A stretch of DNA of 64,000 nt, from the NCBI RefSeq assembly GCF_003063245.1, contig NZ_MUXE01000010.1:1-64000 (forward strand), in the 5' to 3' direction. The position numbers were made by a program, and so were the translations under genes. The notes beneath the pieces were generated by a model that searched no databases, was not told the DNA's origin, and saw only the letters and a program-made list of their open reading frames with translations. Positions 17,486 to 26,804 of the stretch are shown here, one piece after another; the stretch's first letter is position 1, and every line of letters begins with the position of its first letter. The DNA is from Arcobacter caeni (GTDB lineage Bacteria > Campylobacterota > Campylobacteria > Campylobacterales > Arcobacteraceae).

Positions 17486-18553
17486 TTGCTTTTATATATA
17501 CACATTCCCTTTTGCGATAGTAAATGTTTTTACTGCGCTTTTAATTCATACACAGATAGATTTCACCTAAAACATGAATATATGAATGCATTAAAAAAAC
17601 AACTAAAAAATGACCTTGAAAATTATGTAATTAAACATAATAAAAAAATAGAAACTGTTTTCATAGGTGGAGGAACTCCCTCAACAATTAAGCCTTCTGA
17701 ATATGAAGAAATATTTGAAATGATAAAACCACATTTAGAAGAATTTACAGAAATTACAAGCGAAGCAAATCCAAATTCAGCATCCTATGAATGGCTTGAA
17801 AACATGAAAAAACTAGGCGTAAATAGAGTAAGTTTTGGAGTTCAAAGTTTTGATAATGATAAGCTGAAATTTCTTGGTCGAGCTCATAATAGTAATAGTG
17901 CTATAAAAGCTATACAAAATGCAAATAGTATAGGTTATAAAGGTATTAACTGCGATATAATATATGGTGTACAAAATGATACTATGGAAAGCTTAAAGAA
18001 GGATTTCGATACAGCTTTTTCGTTACCAATTACTCATCTTAGCGCGTATTCTTTAACCATTGAAGAAGGTACAAAATTCTTTGATAGATCTAGCGTAAAA
18101 ATTGATGATGAAGAGTTATCTTATGAGATTTTTGATTATATAAATAAACAAGGTTTTCATCAATATGAGATTTCAAATTTCGCAAAAAATAAAGAATCAG
18201 AATCAAAACACAACTATGGATATTGGCAACATAAAGAGTATTTAGGAGTAGGAGCTGGTGCTGTTGGATATGTGAATCAACATAGATATTATCCATCTAA
18301 AAGTTTAGAGGAATATATAAAAAATCCATTAGAATATGAGTTGGAAAAGATAGATGAAAATGATGTTAAAACAGAAAAAATCTTACTTGGATTTAGAAGT
18401 TTAAATGGAGTTGAAATATCACTTTTTAATGAAGAAGAAATGAAAAAAATAGATGATTTGATTCAATATGACAAAGTTTATATAAAAGAAAATAGGATTT
18501 TTAATAAAAATTTTCTACTTTCAGATGAATTAGCCTTATATATTTTGGATTAA
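17486..18553 (+). CDS. hemW: HemW-like radical SAM protein (annotated as coproporphyrinogen III oxidase family)
   Basis: 355 residues. It starts LLYIHIPFCDSKCFYCAFNS with the CxxxCxxC cluster motif, then GGGTPST and GVQSFD, all shared by HemN/HemW. It lacks the extra N-terminal region of true HemN, so HemW, a heme-handling chaperone, is the better call. The start is TTG, with an AGGATT site upstream. It is the last core gene before the accessory island. Confidence 0.85.
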   Translation: MLLYIHIPFCDSKCFYCAFNSYTDRFHLKHEYMNALKKQLKNDLENYVIKHNKKIETVFIGGGTPSTIKPSEYEEIFEMIKPHLEEFTEITSEANPNSASYEWLENMKKLGVNRVSFGVQSFDNDKLKFLGRAHNSNSAIKAIQNANSIGYKGINCDIIYGVQNDTMESLKKDFDTAFSLPITHLSAYSLTIEEGTKFFDRSSVKIDDEELSYEIFDYINKQGFHQYEISNFAKNKESESKHNYGYWQHKEYLGVGAGAVGYVNQHRYYPSKSLEEYIKNPLEYELEKIDENDVKTEKILLGFRSLNGVEISLFNEEEMKKIDDLIQYDKVYIKENRIFNKNFLLSDELALYILD

Positions 18554-18559
18554 TCTATT

Positions 18560-18594
18560 AATCAAACTTATAATTTGAAAATATAAGTTTGATT
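18560..18594. terminator. hemW terminator hairpin
   Basis: AATCAAACTTATA (18560-18572) is a perfect inverted repeat of TATAAGTTTGATT (18582-18594) with a 9-base loop, just after the hemW stop. A further AAAAAG-TCGCA-CTTTTT hairpin lies about 25 bases on. Confidence 0.65.
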
Positions 18595-18599
18595 TGTTG

Positions 18600-19249
18600 G
18601 TTTATTTTTAAATAAGCTTAAAAAGTCGCACTTTTTACAAAAAGTATTTGACATAAAATCGACACACTAAAATTTATTCTGTTATACTTATACAATAACA
18701 AAATTATGGATTTATTAGGTATGTATTGATAAGTGAAAACTATTTATATATAATTCTTTCATGTAAAACATAACGAAAATTAGTGAATTGGCTGGACTCC
18801 GTTTTTGCGTCGGGCCTTACTCCGACATTACTGTCCGGTTTCGACCGATTTTTGCATTAAATCAAAAAAACCTCCTAGAGAGGTTTTCCCTTTTGGGTTT
18901 TTTCAAGCCTATATTAAGGTTTGGAAAAGTTTAAAAATAAGGCTATAAATATTATCTATTTATTTTCAAGCCACCTGTAGTGTCTATTTGAAATTGATTA
19001 TATTTTTTGAAGGTAGATTAAATAAAGCTTTAAATATCTGATTTGATAGGTCTCTTTATTTGTTCCATAATCCCTTAATATTTGTGAAACTTTGTAGTTT
19101 TTACTTTTTGAACACTTTGTGGAACAGGGAAAATTAATATAAATACTTCGTGTTCCAAAAGTAAGAGGTTTTGGAAGAGAATGTTCAGATCTTTTTGTCC
19201 TATCTCTTAATGATAGATTATTTTATCTCAGAATCTTTTAATTCTGAGT
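18600..19249. other. 650-base gap at the island's left edge
   Basis: Contents: a second short hairpin (near 18620), a border repeat (18651-18667, core AAAATCGACACAC), a structured RNA candidate (18779-18905), and three scattered TGTTCCA/TGGAACA elements (about 19059, 19130 and 19150) that could be operator half-sites. The minus strand near 18990-19150 has an open stretch (STKCSKSKNYKVSQILRDYG), perhaps a decayed gene. I see no intact gene. Confidence 0.45.
18779..18905 (+). ncRNA. Candidate structured RNA ending in a terminator
   Basis: A GC-rich patch in very AT-rich DNA. It contains TCGG-GCCTTACT-CCGA, then CGGT-TTCG-ACCG with a UUCG tetraloop, then AAAACCTC-CTAG-AGAGGTTTT, which resembles an intrinsic terminator (followed by CCCTTTTGGGTTTTTT). 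No reading frame spans it. It matches no RNA family I know (not SRP, 6S, tmRNA or tRNA). The plus strand is chosen from the trailing T runs. An unusual sequence, but function is unknown. Confidence 0.4.
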
Positions 19250-19271
19250 ATGAATTTATGTTGCCACTCCA
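19218..19271. repeat. Dispersed repeat copy B (solo IS end)
   Basis: It matches 74-127 (52 of 54 bases). No transposase lies next to it, so it is a solo end or remnant. Its last bases provide the ATG (19250-19252) and first seven codons of the WYL gene frame. Confidence 0.85.
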
Positions 19272-20149
19272 ATAGAATAAATCAAATTTATGAAATGTTA
19301 AAAAACAATGTTCATGGTATGACAATAACTGAATTATCAAAAGAGTTAGATGTTAGTACAAAAACAATTCAAAGAGATTTGTATGAAGTATTAAATAGTT
19401 TTGGAGCTATAAAAGAGGGGCGAACTTAGAAAATAGACCCAAAACTACAAGAAGATAATCTAGCTTCAAATGAAAAATTAATTCTTGGTATTTTAGATGA
19501 AATGGCAAAGGGTGCTGGAGGAATATTTTATTCAAAAGCTCACTCACTTTTATCACAAGTTTCTCAACAGCTTGAACATCCAATTTTTACAAATATCAAT
19601 GGTGAATATTTAGAAGAAAAAAATATTGCTTTATTTGAACAAATAGAAAAAGCAATTAAAGAAAAAGTTGAAATAACTTTTGATTATGAAAAACATAACT
19701 TTCATGTAAAACCTCTAAAACTAGCTTTCTTTGATGGTTTTTGGTATTTATTGGCTCTTTATATAGGGGTAAAAGAAGTATTCAAAAAGTATCATCTTAA
19801 AAGTATTAAAAATATACAAAATTTGGAAGCAAACTTTGAGATACCTCAAATTGTAGAAGATAGATTAAGATACGCTAACTCTGTTTGGTTTAATCTTGAT
19901 GAACAATTTGTTGTAAGATTGTTTGTAGATAAAAGTATTAGAAAATACTTTGAAAGAAAGCCACTAAGAGGTCAAACTATTATGGGTGAAGATAGAGATG
20001 GCTCAATAGAAATAGAAATAAATATTACAAATGAAATGGAAATAATACCTTTAATCTTTTGGTATATACCATATATAAAAGTTCTTGAGCCTCAATGGTT
20101 AGCTGATATGGTAAAAGAAAGAGTTCAAGGGTATTTGAAAGAGATATAA
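19250..20149 (+). pseudogene. WYL-domain transcriptional regulator with an in-frame stop codon
   Basis: The frame reads from ATG 19250 through an HTH (RINQIYEMLKNNVHGMTITELSKELDVSTKTIQRDL) to a TAG at 19427-19429, then continues in the same frame to 20149 with a WYL domain (VEITFDYEKHNFHVKPLKLAFFDGFWYLLALY) and a C-terminal helical region. Total would be about 299 residues. WYL regulators bind small ligands and often control defence operons. A single nonsense codon separates DNA-binding and sensor halves. A downstream ATG at 19502 could give the 215-residue ligand half alone. The first seven codons come from the IS end. Confidence 0.75.
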
Positions 20150-20159
20150 TAAGCTAATT

Positions 20160-20189
20160 TTGTTATAATAACACAGGTTATCATAACAA
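20160..20189. promoter_or_regulatory. Palindromic operator candidate over the ATPase promoter
   Basis: TTGTTATAATAA (20160-20171) and TTATCATAACAA (20178-20189) are an inverted repeat with one mismatch and a 6-base spacer. The left arm includes a TATAAT -10 box (20164-20169). It lies 11 bases before the ATPase start. A repressor bound here would block the promoter; the WYL protein next door is the obvious candidate. This is inference. Confidence 0.5.
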
Positions 20190-20200
20190 AGGTTTTTATA

Positions 20201-21508
20201 ATGAAGTTTTACAATAGAGAAAAAGAATTAGAAGTTCTAAAAAAAGCAGATGGTTTAAAATCACAAAAATCAATAATGACAATGTTAATAGGTAGAAGAA
20301 GAGTTGGAAAAACGACTCTTGCTTTACAAAACTATTCAAATGAAAAGGTTTTATATTTTTTTGTTTCTAAAAAAAATGAACAACTACTTTGTGAAGAGTT
20401 CTGCAACGAAATAGTTGATAAATTAGAAGTTAAGATTTTTGGAAAACTTACAAAATTTGAAGAACTTTTTGAATATATTTTAGAGCTTGGTAAAACAAAA
20501 TCATTTACACTTATAATTGATGAGTTTCAAGAGTTTTTTAGAATAAATGAATCAATTTATTCATCTATGCAAAAACTTTGGGATTTAAATAAAGATAAAA
20601 CAAATATTCATCTTATAACTTGTGGTTCTGTTTACTCACTAATGAAAAAAATCTATGAAGATAATAAAGAACCGTTATTCGGAAGATGTGATTTTAAAAT
20701 AGATTTAAAACCTTTGAAAGTTAGTGTTTTAAAAGAGATTTTAAAAGATTATAATTCATATTCAAATGAGAATTTACTTGATTTTTATTTATTAACTGGT
20801 GGTGTTGCAAAATATATCGAACTATTTATTTTAAACAGTAGTTTTGATTTAAAATCAATGATAGATACAATAATTGACCCAAACTCAATGTTTTTAGAAG
20901 AGGGTAAAAATAGACTTATTGAAGAGTTTGGAAAAGAATATGGAACATATTTTTCAATTCTTGCACTTATCTCTGATTCTAAAACTTCAAGAAGTGAAAT
21001 AGAATCTATTTTAGAAAAAAACATTTCAGGACATTTATCACGACTTGAAAATGACTATAACATCATAAAATCAATTAAACCGATAAATGCAAAACCAAAC
21101 TCAAAAGTTCAAAAATATGAAATAGTAGATAACTTTTTAGCTTTTTGGTTTAGGTTTATTTTTAAATATCAATCACTTATTGAAGCTGAAAATTTTGATA
21201 GATTAAAAGAGATTATTTATAGAGATATTTCAACTTTTAAAGGAAAATTCCTTGAAAAACTATTTGTTGAACTTTTAAAAGAGAAACAAACTTTTACAAC
21301 TATTGGTTCATATTGGGAGCGAAATAATCAAAACGAAATAGATATAGTTGCTATTGATAATATTGATAAAAAACTTTTAATTTGTGAAGTAAAACTGAAT
21401 GAAAAACGACTAAGTTATAATGATTTAGTTTTAAAATCTCAAAAATTAGTTCAAGAATATAAAGGTCATGAGATTGAATATAAGCTTTTATCTGTGAAAG
21501 ATATTTAG
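20201..21508 (+). CDS. AAA ATPase with C-terminal PD-(D/E)XK-type nuclease domain (DUF234 family)
   Basis: 435 residues. Walker A GRRRVGKTT (31-39), Walker B LIIDEFQEFF (104-113), a sensor TCGS, a middle winged-helix-like part, and a C-terminal ATPase-linked nuclease fold with EIDIVAIDN then ICEVKLN, the D and ExK residues of PD-(D/E)XK enzymes. This archaeal-type ATPase family is found in accessory DNA and is suspected of roles in defence or mobile elements. Neighbours are the WYL regulator and a convergent Fic gene. Confidence 0.85.
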   Translation: MKFYNREKELEVLKKADGLKSQKSIMTMLIGRRRVGKTTLALQNYSNEKVLYFFVSKKNEQLLCEEFCNEIVDKLEVKIFGKLTKFEELFEYILELGKTKSFTLIIDEFQEFFRINESIYSSMQKLWDLNKDKTNIHLITCGSVYSLMKKIYEDNKEPLFGRCDFKIDLKPLKVSVLKEILKDYNSYSNENLLDFYLLTGGVAKYIELFILNSSFDLKSMIDTIIDPNSMFLEEGKNRLIEEFGKEYGTYFSILALISDSKTSRSEIESILEKNISGHLSRLENDYNIIKSIKPINAKPNSKVQKYEIVDNFLAFWFRFIFKYQSLIEAENFDRLKEIIYRDISTFKGKFLEKLFVELLKEKQTFTTIGSYWERNNQNEIDIVAIDNIDKKLLICEVKLNEKRLSYNDLVLKSQKLVQEYKGHEIEYKLLSVKDI

Positions 21509-21591
21509 ATAATTTCTCATGGATACCCTTTCCATTATTACTCCAGAATTGTTTTTCCTGAAGTATATTAAATTTAAAAAATATCCTTAAC

Positions 21592-21623
21592 TTAAATAAA
21601 ACTGTTTTTCCAGTTTTATTTAA
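21592..21623. terminator. Bidirectional terminator between ATPase and Fic genes
   Basis: TTAAATAAAACTG (21592-21604) is a perfect 13-bp inverted repeat of CAGTTTTATTTAA (21611-21623) with a TTTTTC loop, between convergent genes. Confidence 0.65.
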
Positions 21624-21708
21624 AAAGTGTTCAAGTGTGAGCATTTTTTGCAAATTACTTAGCTTGGATTCAAATTAATATCTTCAATAATTGCTATTAA
21701 TTTCATCT

Positions 21709-22836
21709 CTAGCAATCGATATCTACAAAATAACTAGTTCCTCGTCCTGTTGTTGCAGGAGTTTGTTTTATACATCCTAGTTCAAGTAATTGTTTTAAAT
21801 CATTAGTCGCTGTTGAAGGTGAAGCTTTTGAAATTGCAACATATTTTTTCTTAGTTAATCCACCTTCAAAGTTTTTAAATCCTGAATCAAGGATTTTATT
21901 TAATACTTTTATTTGTCTTGAATTTAATTCTTTATCTCTATGCTTATCCCAAAAACTAGTTTTCTCTTTAATATATTGAAGTCCTATTTGGGCTTCTTGC
22001 AATGATTTTAGTAATGTTTGTAAAAAGAATTTTAACCAAGCTGTAATATCAAGTGGATTTTCTTTTATTCTAAATCCTGTTGTTTGTTCAAGAACTTCGT
22101 AGTAAGTTTTTTTATTTTCATATATAGTTTTTGAAATAGAGTATATTTTTGAATAATATGATTTTTCAACACGGGCTAGTACATATTTACATATAGTTCT
22201 TGAAATTCTTCCATTACCATCATCTAAGGGATGTATTATTAAAAACCATAGGTGAGCGATTGCTGCTTTTATTATTGAGTCTTCTGTTTTATTAAACCAA
22301 TCAAAGAATTCAACTAAATAATCAAAAAGTTCATCATGTGGTGGAGCTTGATAATATATAACTTCTTTAGGACCTCCACCACCAATTATCATTTCATAAT
22401 GACCTCTAGTAAGACCTATATTAATTATTTCACCTTTATTATTTCGACCTGTTGGAAATACAGATGCATGCCATGCAAAAATTCTTTCAATATCTAAATC
22501 TTTTTCATAGTTTGTACATGCGTCAATTAATATATTAACTAATCCATCAGTTACATAATCAGTATTTGCATATCTATCAAAGCCTAGCTTTTTAGCGATA
22601 GATTTTCTTACACTATCTCTATTTAGAAACTCACCTTCAATAGCAGAACTATTTATTACTTCATCAGCATAAGAATCTTTGAGCTTTTCTTCTAGTATTT
22701 CTTTTGATACAAAAGATACAGTACTTGATAAAGAACCTTGTAGGAACACAATATCTTGTATCAAAGAATCTAGTTCTTCTTTATCATATGTAAAATTAGG
22801 ATAATTATCAAATTCCCATATCCATTTTTTTTTCAT
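21709..22836 (-). CDS. Fic family protein with N-terminal inhibitory motif and C-terminal winged helix
   Basis: 375 residues. The active-site motif is HPLDDGNGRISR (202-213), close to HPFxxGNGRxxR but with leucine in place of phenylalanine. SSAIEG (63-68) is the inhibitory (S/T)xxxE(G/N) motif on an N-terminal helix. The C-terminal 80 residues look like a winged helix (ISKASPSTATNDLKQLLELG). Fic proteins AMP-modify targets and can be toxins or stress regulators; here self-inhibition is built in. The gene is convergent with the ATPase gene and closes the island. Confidence 0.87.
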   Translation of the reverse strand: MKKKWIWEFDNYPNFTYDKEELDSLIQDIVFLQGSLSSTVSFVSKEILEEKLKDSYADEVINSSAIEGEFLNRDSVRKSIAKKLGFDRYANTDYVTDGLVNILIDACTNYEKDLDIERIFAWHASVFPTGRNNKGEIINIGLTRGHYEMIIGGGGPKEVIYYQAPPHDELFDYLVEFFDWFNKTEDSIIKAAIAHLWFLIIHPLDDGNGRISRTICKYVLARVEKSYYSKIYSISKTIYENKKTYYEVLEQTTGFRIKENPLDITAWLKFFLQTLLKSLQEAQIGLQYIKEKTSFWDKHRDKELNSRQIKVLNKILDSGFKNFEGGLTKKKYVAISKASPSTATNDLKQLLELGCIKQTPATTGRGTSYFVDIDC

Positions 22837-23169
22837 TTAAAATACCTTTTTTTACTTTATTATAATAGATTTTGTGCTTAAAGGCAATATTATCGCACAA
22901 TATATTATGCGTAAAATTTGTAATATCACACATTTGGAATTTGAAAGTAGTTGTCTGAAATCTTATATGTTGCATTAATATTAAAGGGAACTATATCCTT
23001 AGGAATAAATCTTCTGCTTTTACACAAATAGTTTATTATAAATATATACCCAATAAATTATTTTAGATTTTTAAGCACAAAATCGACACATAGTTTTATA
23101 CTGCTCCATAAATTCGTAGTTTATATTAAACTTATAATATAATCCAAACTTTTAAAAGGTAAAAACTAA
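22837..23169. other. 333-base gap at the island's right edge
   Basis: It holds the Fic promoter side, then AT-rich DNA with no gene I can support, a border repeat at 23077-23090 (core AAAATCGACACAT), and the prmC promoter: two overlapping TATAAT boxes at 23133-23143, about 30 bases before the ATG. Confidence 0.55.
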
Positions 23170-23997
23170 ATGACAATAAAAGATACGATAAGAAAATATA
23201 CAAATGAACTAAAACTTGTAACTCATATTCCAGCAAAAGAAGTTGAAATTTTGATGTTACATCTTTTGGGTAAAAATACAATTTGGCTGCATTTAAACTA
23301 CAATGTAGAATTTGAAAAAGAGAAAGAACTTGCTGTTTTAGTAAAAAAAAGAGCTACAAATTATCCACTAGAATACATTATAAATAAAGCTTCATTTTAT
23401 GGAGAGATGTTTATTGTAAAAGATGGTGTTTTGATTCCTCGACCTGAAACTGAGATTTTAGTTGAAAATGCTGTTGAGCTTTTAAAAGATAAAAAAGAGC
23501 CATTAAAAGTTTTAGAAATAGGAACAGGAAGTGGAATAATATCTATAATGTTGGCATTATTGGTTAAAAATATAAGAATTATTGCAGTTGATATAAATCC
23601 TAAAGCATTAGCTTTAGCAAAAGAAAATGCTATAAAACATGGAGTTGAAGAAAAAATAGAATTTAGATTAAGTAATTTATATGAAAATATAGATGAAGAT
23701 GATATTTTTATGACAATATCAAATCCTCCATATATCGCAAATAATTATAAACTTCCAACAAATGTAAAATATGAACCATCAAATGCTTTATTTGGAGGGG
23801 TTGTGGGAGATGAACTTTTAAAAGATATTATAAAACAAACTGCTGAAAAAAAAATTCCTTATTTACTTTGTGAAATGGGATTTGATCAAAAAGCTCCTTT
23901 GGAAAACTATTTCAAAGAGTTTAGTGTAGATAACTATAGTTTTTATAAAGATTATGAAAGTTTTGATAGAGGATTTACTCTAAAATTTAAAAAATAA
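23170..23997 (+). CDS. prmC: Release factor glutamine methyltransferase
   Basis: 275 residues. An N-terminal helical domain precedes the SAM-binding EIGTGSG (116-122) and the catalytic NPPY (185-188), followed by YEPSNALFGG, all PrmC hallmarks. It methylates the GGQ glutamine of release factors RF1 and RF2. RBS AAAAGGT lies before the ATG. It heads a run with the M3 peptidase gene, 14 bases downstream. Confidence 0.93.
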   Translation: MTIKDTIRKYTNELKLVTHIPAKEVEILMLHLLGKNTIWLHLNYNVEFEKEKELAVLVKKRATNYPLEYIINKASFYGEMFIVKDGVLIPRPETEILVENAVELLKDKKEPLKVLEIGTGSGIISIMLALLVKNIRIIAVDINPKALALAKENAIKHGVEEKIEFRLSNLYENIDEDDIFMTISNPPYIANNYKLPTNVKYEPSNALFGGVVGDELLKDIIKQTAEKKIPYLLCEMGFDQKAPLENYFKEFSVDNYSFYKDYESFDRGFTLKFKK

Positions 23998-24011
23998 AAA
24001 AAGGAAGAAAA

Positions 24012-25979
24012 ATGTTTACAGAATTTAACTTAGAAAATTTAGAAAACTCAAAAGAAATATTAGAAAATTTATTAGATGAAAATAGAAAAAAAATAGATGA
24101 TTTATTAAAAATAGAAAATAAAACTTATAAAAATTTTGTTTTACCATTTCAAGAAATAGGGGAGAATACTAACGATTTTTTAACTCCAATATTTCATATT
24201 GATTCTGTAAAAAATTCAGAAATAACTACAAAAGTATATGAAGAATGTATCCCTGTAATCTCAAAATACGAAACAGATATTTCTCAAAATGAGAATATTT
24301 ATATGGCTTTAAAAGATATACAGTCTAAAAAACAAAGCACTTTAAGTAATATACAAAATAAAGTTTTAGAAAACGAAATAAGAGACTTTAAATTATCAGG
24401 TTGTCACCTAGAAAATAACAAAAAGAAAAGACTAGAAGAGATAAGTTTAAGACTTAGTGAACTATCACACAAATTTTCACAAAACCTTTTAAATGCAACA
24501 AATGAGTTTGAAATGGTTATTGATAATTTTGAAGATGTAAAAGAGATTCCAGCTTCTGATTTGGAATTAGCAAAGTTTGAAGAAAATGGAATTACTAAAT
24601 ATAAATTTACACTTCAAATGCCATCATATTTAGCTTATATAACTTATGGAACTTCAAGAGAAAAAAGAGAAGAAATTTATAAAGCTTATTGTACAAAAGC
24701 TCCACAAAATGGAAAAATTATTGAAGAAATTTTGGCTTTGAAAAATGAAAAAGTTAAAATTTTAGGTTTTGATTCTTATTCACACTATTCATTAGCTACA
24801 AAAATGGCTTCAAAAGAAGAAGATGTTATTTCATTTTTAGAAGAATTAGGACATAAAGCTAAAAATAGAGCAAAAGAAGAGTTAGAAGAAATAAAACAAA
24901 TAGCTGCAAAAGATGGAATTATAGATTTTCAATCTTATGATATGTCATATTATTCTGAAAAACTTAAAATTGCTCAATATGATTTTGATGAAGAGTATTT
25001 TAGACCATATTTTGAACAACAATCAGTTTTAAATGGTTTTTTTGATTTCTTACATCAAATGTTTAATATCAAATTTACAAAAGCAAATACGACTGCTTGG
25101 GATGAAAAAGTTAAAGTTTATGATTTAAGTGAAAATGATAAAACAATTGCAAGAATTTATATTGATTTAGAAGCAAGAAAAGACAAAAGAGGTGGCGCAT
25201 GGATGAATAACTGGCATTCACACTATAGAACTTCAAATGGTGAAATAAAACTGCCAACAGCTTTTATTGTAGGAAATTTCCCTCAATCTACAAATGAAAC
25301 TCCATCTCTTTTAAGACATTCAGATGTAGTAACACTATTTCATGAAATGGGTCATGCTTTACATCATTTATTAAGTAAAATTGAAGAACCATTTGTAAGT
25401 GGAATTTCAGGTGTTGCTTGGGATACAGTTGAGTTTCCATCGCAGTTTTTAGAATATTTTTCTTACGATAAAGATGTTTTAAAACTTTTTGCTAAACATT
25501 ATAAAACAAAAGAAGTATTAGATGATGAGGCAATAGATAAAATTATAAAAGCTAAAAATTTCCAGTCATCATTAGCAACTCTTAGACAAGTTGAATTTGC
25601 TTTGTTTGATTTTAAACTATATCAAAAGTTATACAAAACAGAAGATGAAATACAAGATTTATTAAATACAATTAGAGATGAATTTGCTGTAATGATTCCT
25701 CCAAAATATAACAAATTTCAAAATGGATTTTCACATATTTTTTCAGGTGGATATGCGGCTGGATATTATTCATATAAATGGGCTGAAGTTTTAAGTGCGG
25801 ATGCTTTTTATATGTTTATAGATTCAGGAAATATTTTTAATAAAGAGCTTGGAATTAAATACAGAGATACGATTTTAAGCCAAGGTGGTTCTTATGATAT
25901 GGACAAATTATTTTTCAATTTTACACAAAGAGAACCAAATATAGATTCTTTACTAAAAATTGATGGAATTATTAGCTAA
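24012..25979 (+). CDS. prlC: M3-family oligopeptidase (PrlC/OpdA type)
   Basis: 655 residues. The zinc motif HEMGH (about 444-448) is in FHEMGHALHHLLS, followed by the downstream glutamate region and GYAAGYYSYKWAEVLSADAF, which is the M3A signature. It degrades short peptides in the cytoplasm, including signal-peptide fragments. Length fits oligopeptidase A (about 680). It is 14 bases downstream of prmC with an AAGGAAG site. Confidence 0.9.
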   Translation: MFTEFNLENLENSKEILENLLDENRKKIDDLLKIENKTYKNFVLPFQEIGENTNDFLTPIFHIDSVKNSEITTKVYEECIPVISKYETDISQNENIYMALKDIQSKKQSTLSNIQNKVLENEIRDFKLSGCHLENNKKKRLEEISLRLSELSHKFSQNLLNATNEFEMVIDNFEDVKEIPASDLELAKFEENGITKYKFTLQMPSYLAYITYGTSREKREEIYKAYCTKAPQNGKIIEEILALKNEKVKILGFDSYSHYSLATKMASKEEDVISFLEELGHKAKNRAKEELEEIKQIAAKDGIIDFQSYDMSYYSEKLKIAQYDFDEEYFRPYFEQQSVLNGFFDFLHQMFNIKFTKANTTAWDEKVKVYDLSENDKTIARIYIDLEARKDKRGGAWMNNWHSHYRTSNGEIKLPTAFIVGNFPQSTNETPSLLRHSDVVTLFHEMGHALHHLLSKIEEPFVSGISGVAWDTVEFPSQFLEYFSYDKDVLKLFAKHYKTKEVLDDEAIDKIIKAKNFQSSLATLRQVEFALFDFKLYQKLYKTEDEIQDLLNTIRDEFAVMIPPKYNKFQNGFSHIFSGGYAAGYYSYKWAEVLSADAFYMFIDSGNIFNKELGIKYRDTILSQGGSYDMDKLFFNFTQREPNIDSLLKIDGIIS

Positions 25980-26030
25980 CTTTTGTAATAATACTGCTCT
26001 TAATAATTATATCAACAAGGATTTAATAAC

Positions 26031-26504
26031 ATGACAAACGCAGAAACAATTTTAAAACTAAATGAAGCTTTAAGTACATTAATTAAGGCATATGAAGAAC
26101 TTCAAGGTGATAATACAAGTTTAAAAAATAGAATTAATGAATTAGAAGATGAAGTGCTTGAATTAGAATCAACAAAAGAAGATTTAGAAAAAAATGTTGA
26201 TGAGTTAAAAGATCATACTCAAAAAGATAAATCAAATATAAGCACAATGTTAGGTAAAATTGAAAGTATTTTAAATAAAAAATCTTCAACTACTCCAAGT
26301 GTAAATTCTTCGACTTCAGTTACTCCTGAAACTTCAAAAATAGAAGAGAAAAAAGATGATATTTTTAGTAATAATACAAGTAATTCAACAAGTCCAAATA
26401 GTTTGTTAGATAATTTGAAAAAAGAAGAACCTAAAGAAGAGAGCAATAGTAATAAAATTGATTTAAATAGAATGGCTTCTTTATTAAATGGTTTTAATCA
26501 CTAA
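26031..26504 (+). CDS. Coiled-coil protein of unknown function
   Basis: 157 residues. Residues 1-85 form a long heptad pattern (coiled coil, rich in E, L and K); residues 90-140 are rich in serine, threonine and asparagine and probably disordered; a short KIDLNRMASLLNGF helix ends the protein. There is no signal peptide or membrane segment, so it is cytoplasmic. I recognise no family; the coil is slightly like small division-associated coiled-coil proteins, but that is only a resemblance. Confidence 0.7.
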   Translation: MTNAETILKLNEALSTLIKAYEELQGDNTSLKNRINELEDEVLELESTKEDLEKNVDELKDHTQKDKSNISTMLGKIESILNKKSSTTPSVNSSTSVTPETSKIEEKKDDIFSNNTSNSTSPNSLLDNLKKEEPKEESNSNKIDLNRMASLLNGFNH

Positions 26505-26520
26505 AAGATAAATAGTATTT

Positions 26521-26790
26521 ATGATTACACAAGTAGATAAAGACTCTTTATTTAATACCTTTGGAGTTAAAAACTTCGAATTATTACATAGTGCCATAGA
26601 TAATATGGCACCTTCTTTAGTTGAATATTATTTATCAAGTTTTAGAAGTGATGATGAATTATATTTTAATAAAAGAGATATTGAAGAGTCTATTTCTATA
26701 GGGGATTATAACTTATACATAGATTATACTAAAAATATATATTTAGAATTAAATTCTACTACCAAAGAGAGTACAGAATCTTTTTGGTAG
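26521..26790 (+). CDS. Hypothetical protein
   Basis: 89 residues, acidic, soluble, with no domain I recognise. It follows the coiled-coil gene by 16 bases and probably shares its transcript. It ends against a bidirectional hairpin. Confidence 0.6.
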   Translation: MITQVDKDSLFNTFGVKNFELLHSAIDNMAPSLVEYYLSSFRSDDELYFNKRDIEESISIGDYNLYIDYTKNIYLELNSTTKESTESFW

Positions 26791-26804
26791 CAATTTTATA
26801 AAAA

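Noticed and set aside
18833-18850. A tRNA T-arm-like GGTTTCGACC.
   Set aside because: No acceptor stem, anticodon arm or CCA is found around it; the loop is a UUCG tetraloop hairpin.
21351-21653. A 100-codon minus-strand frame between the ATPase and Fic genes.
   Set aside because: It overlaps the real ATPase gene and the terminator hairpin and has no ribosome site; it is a shadow frame.
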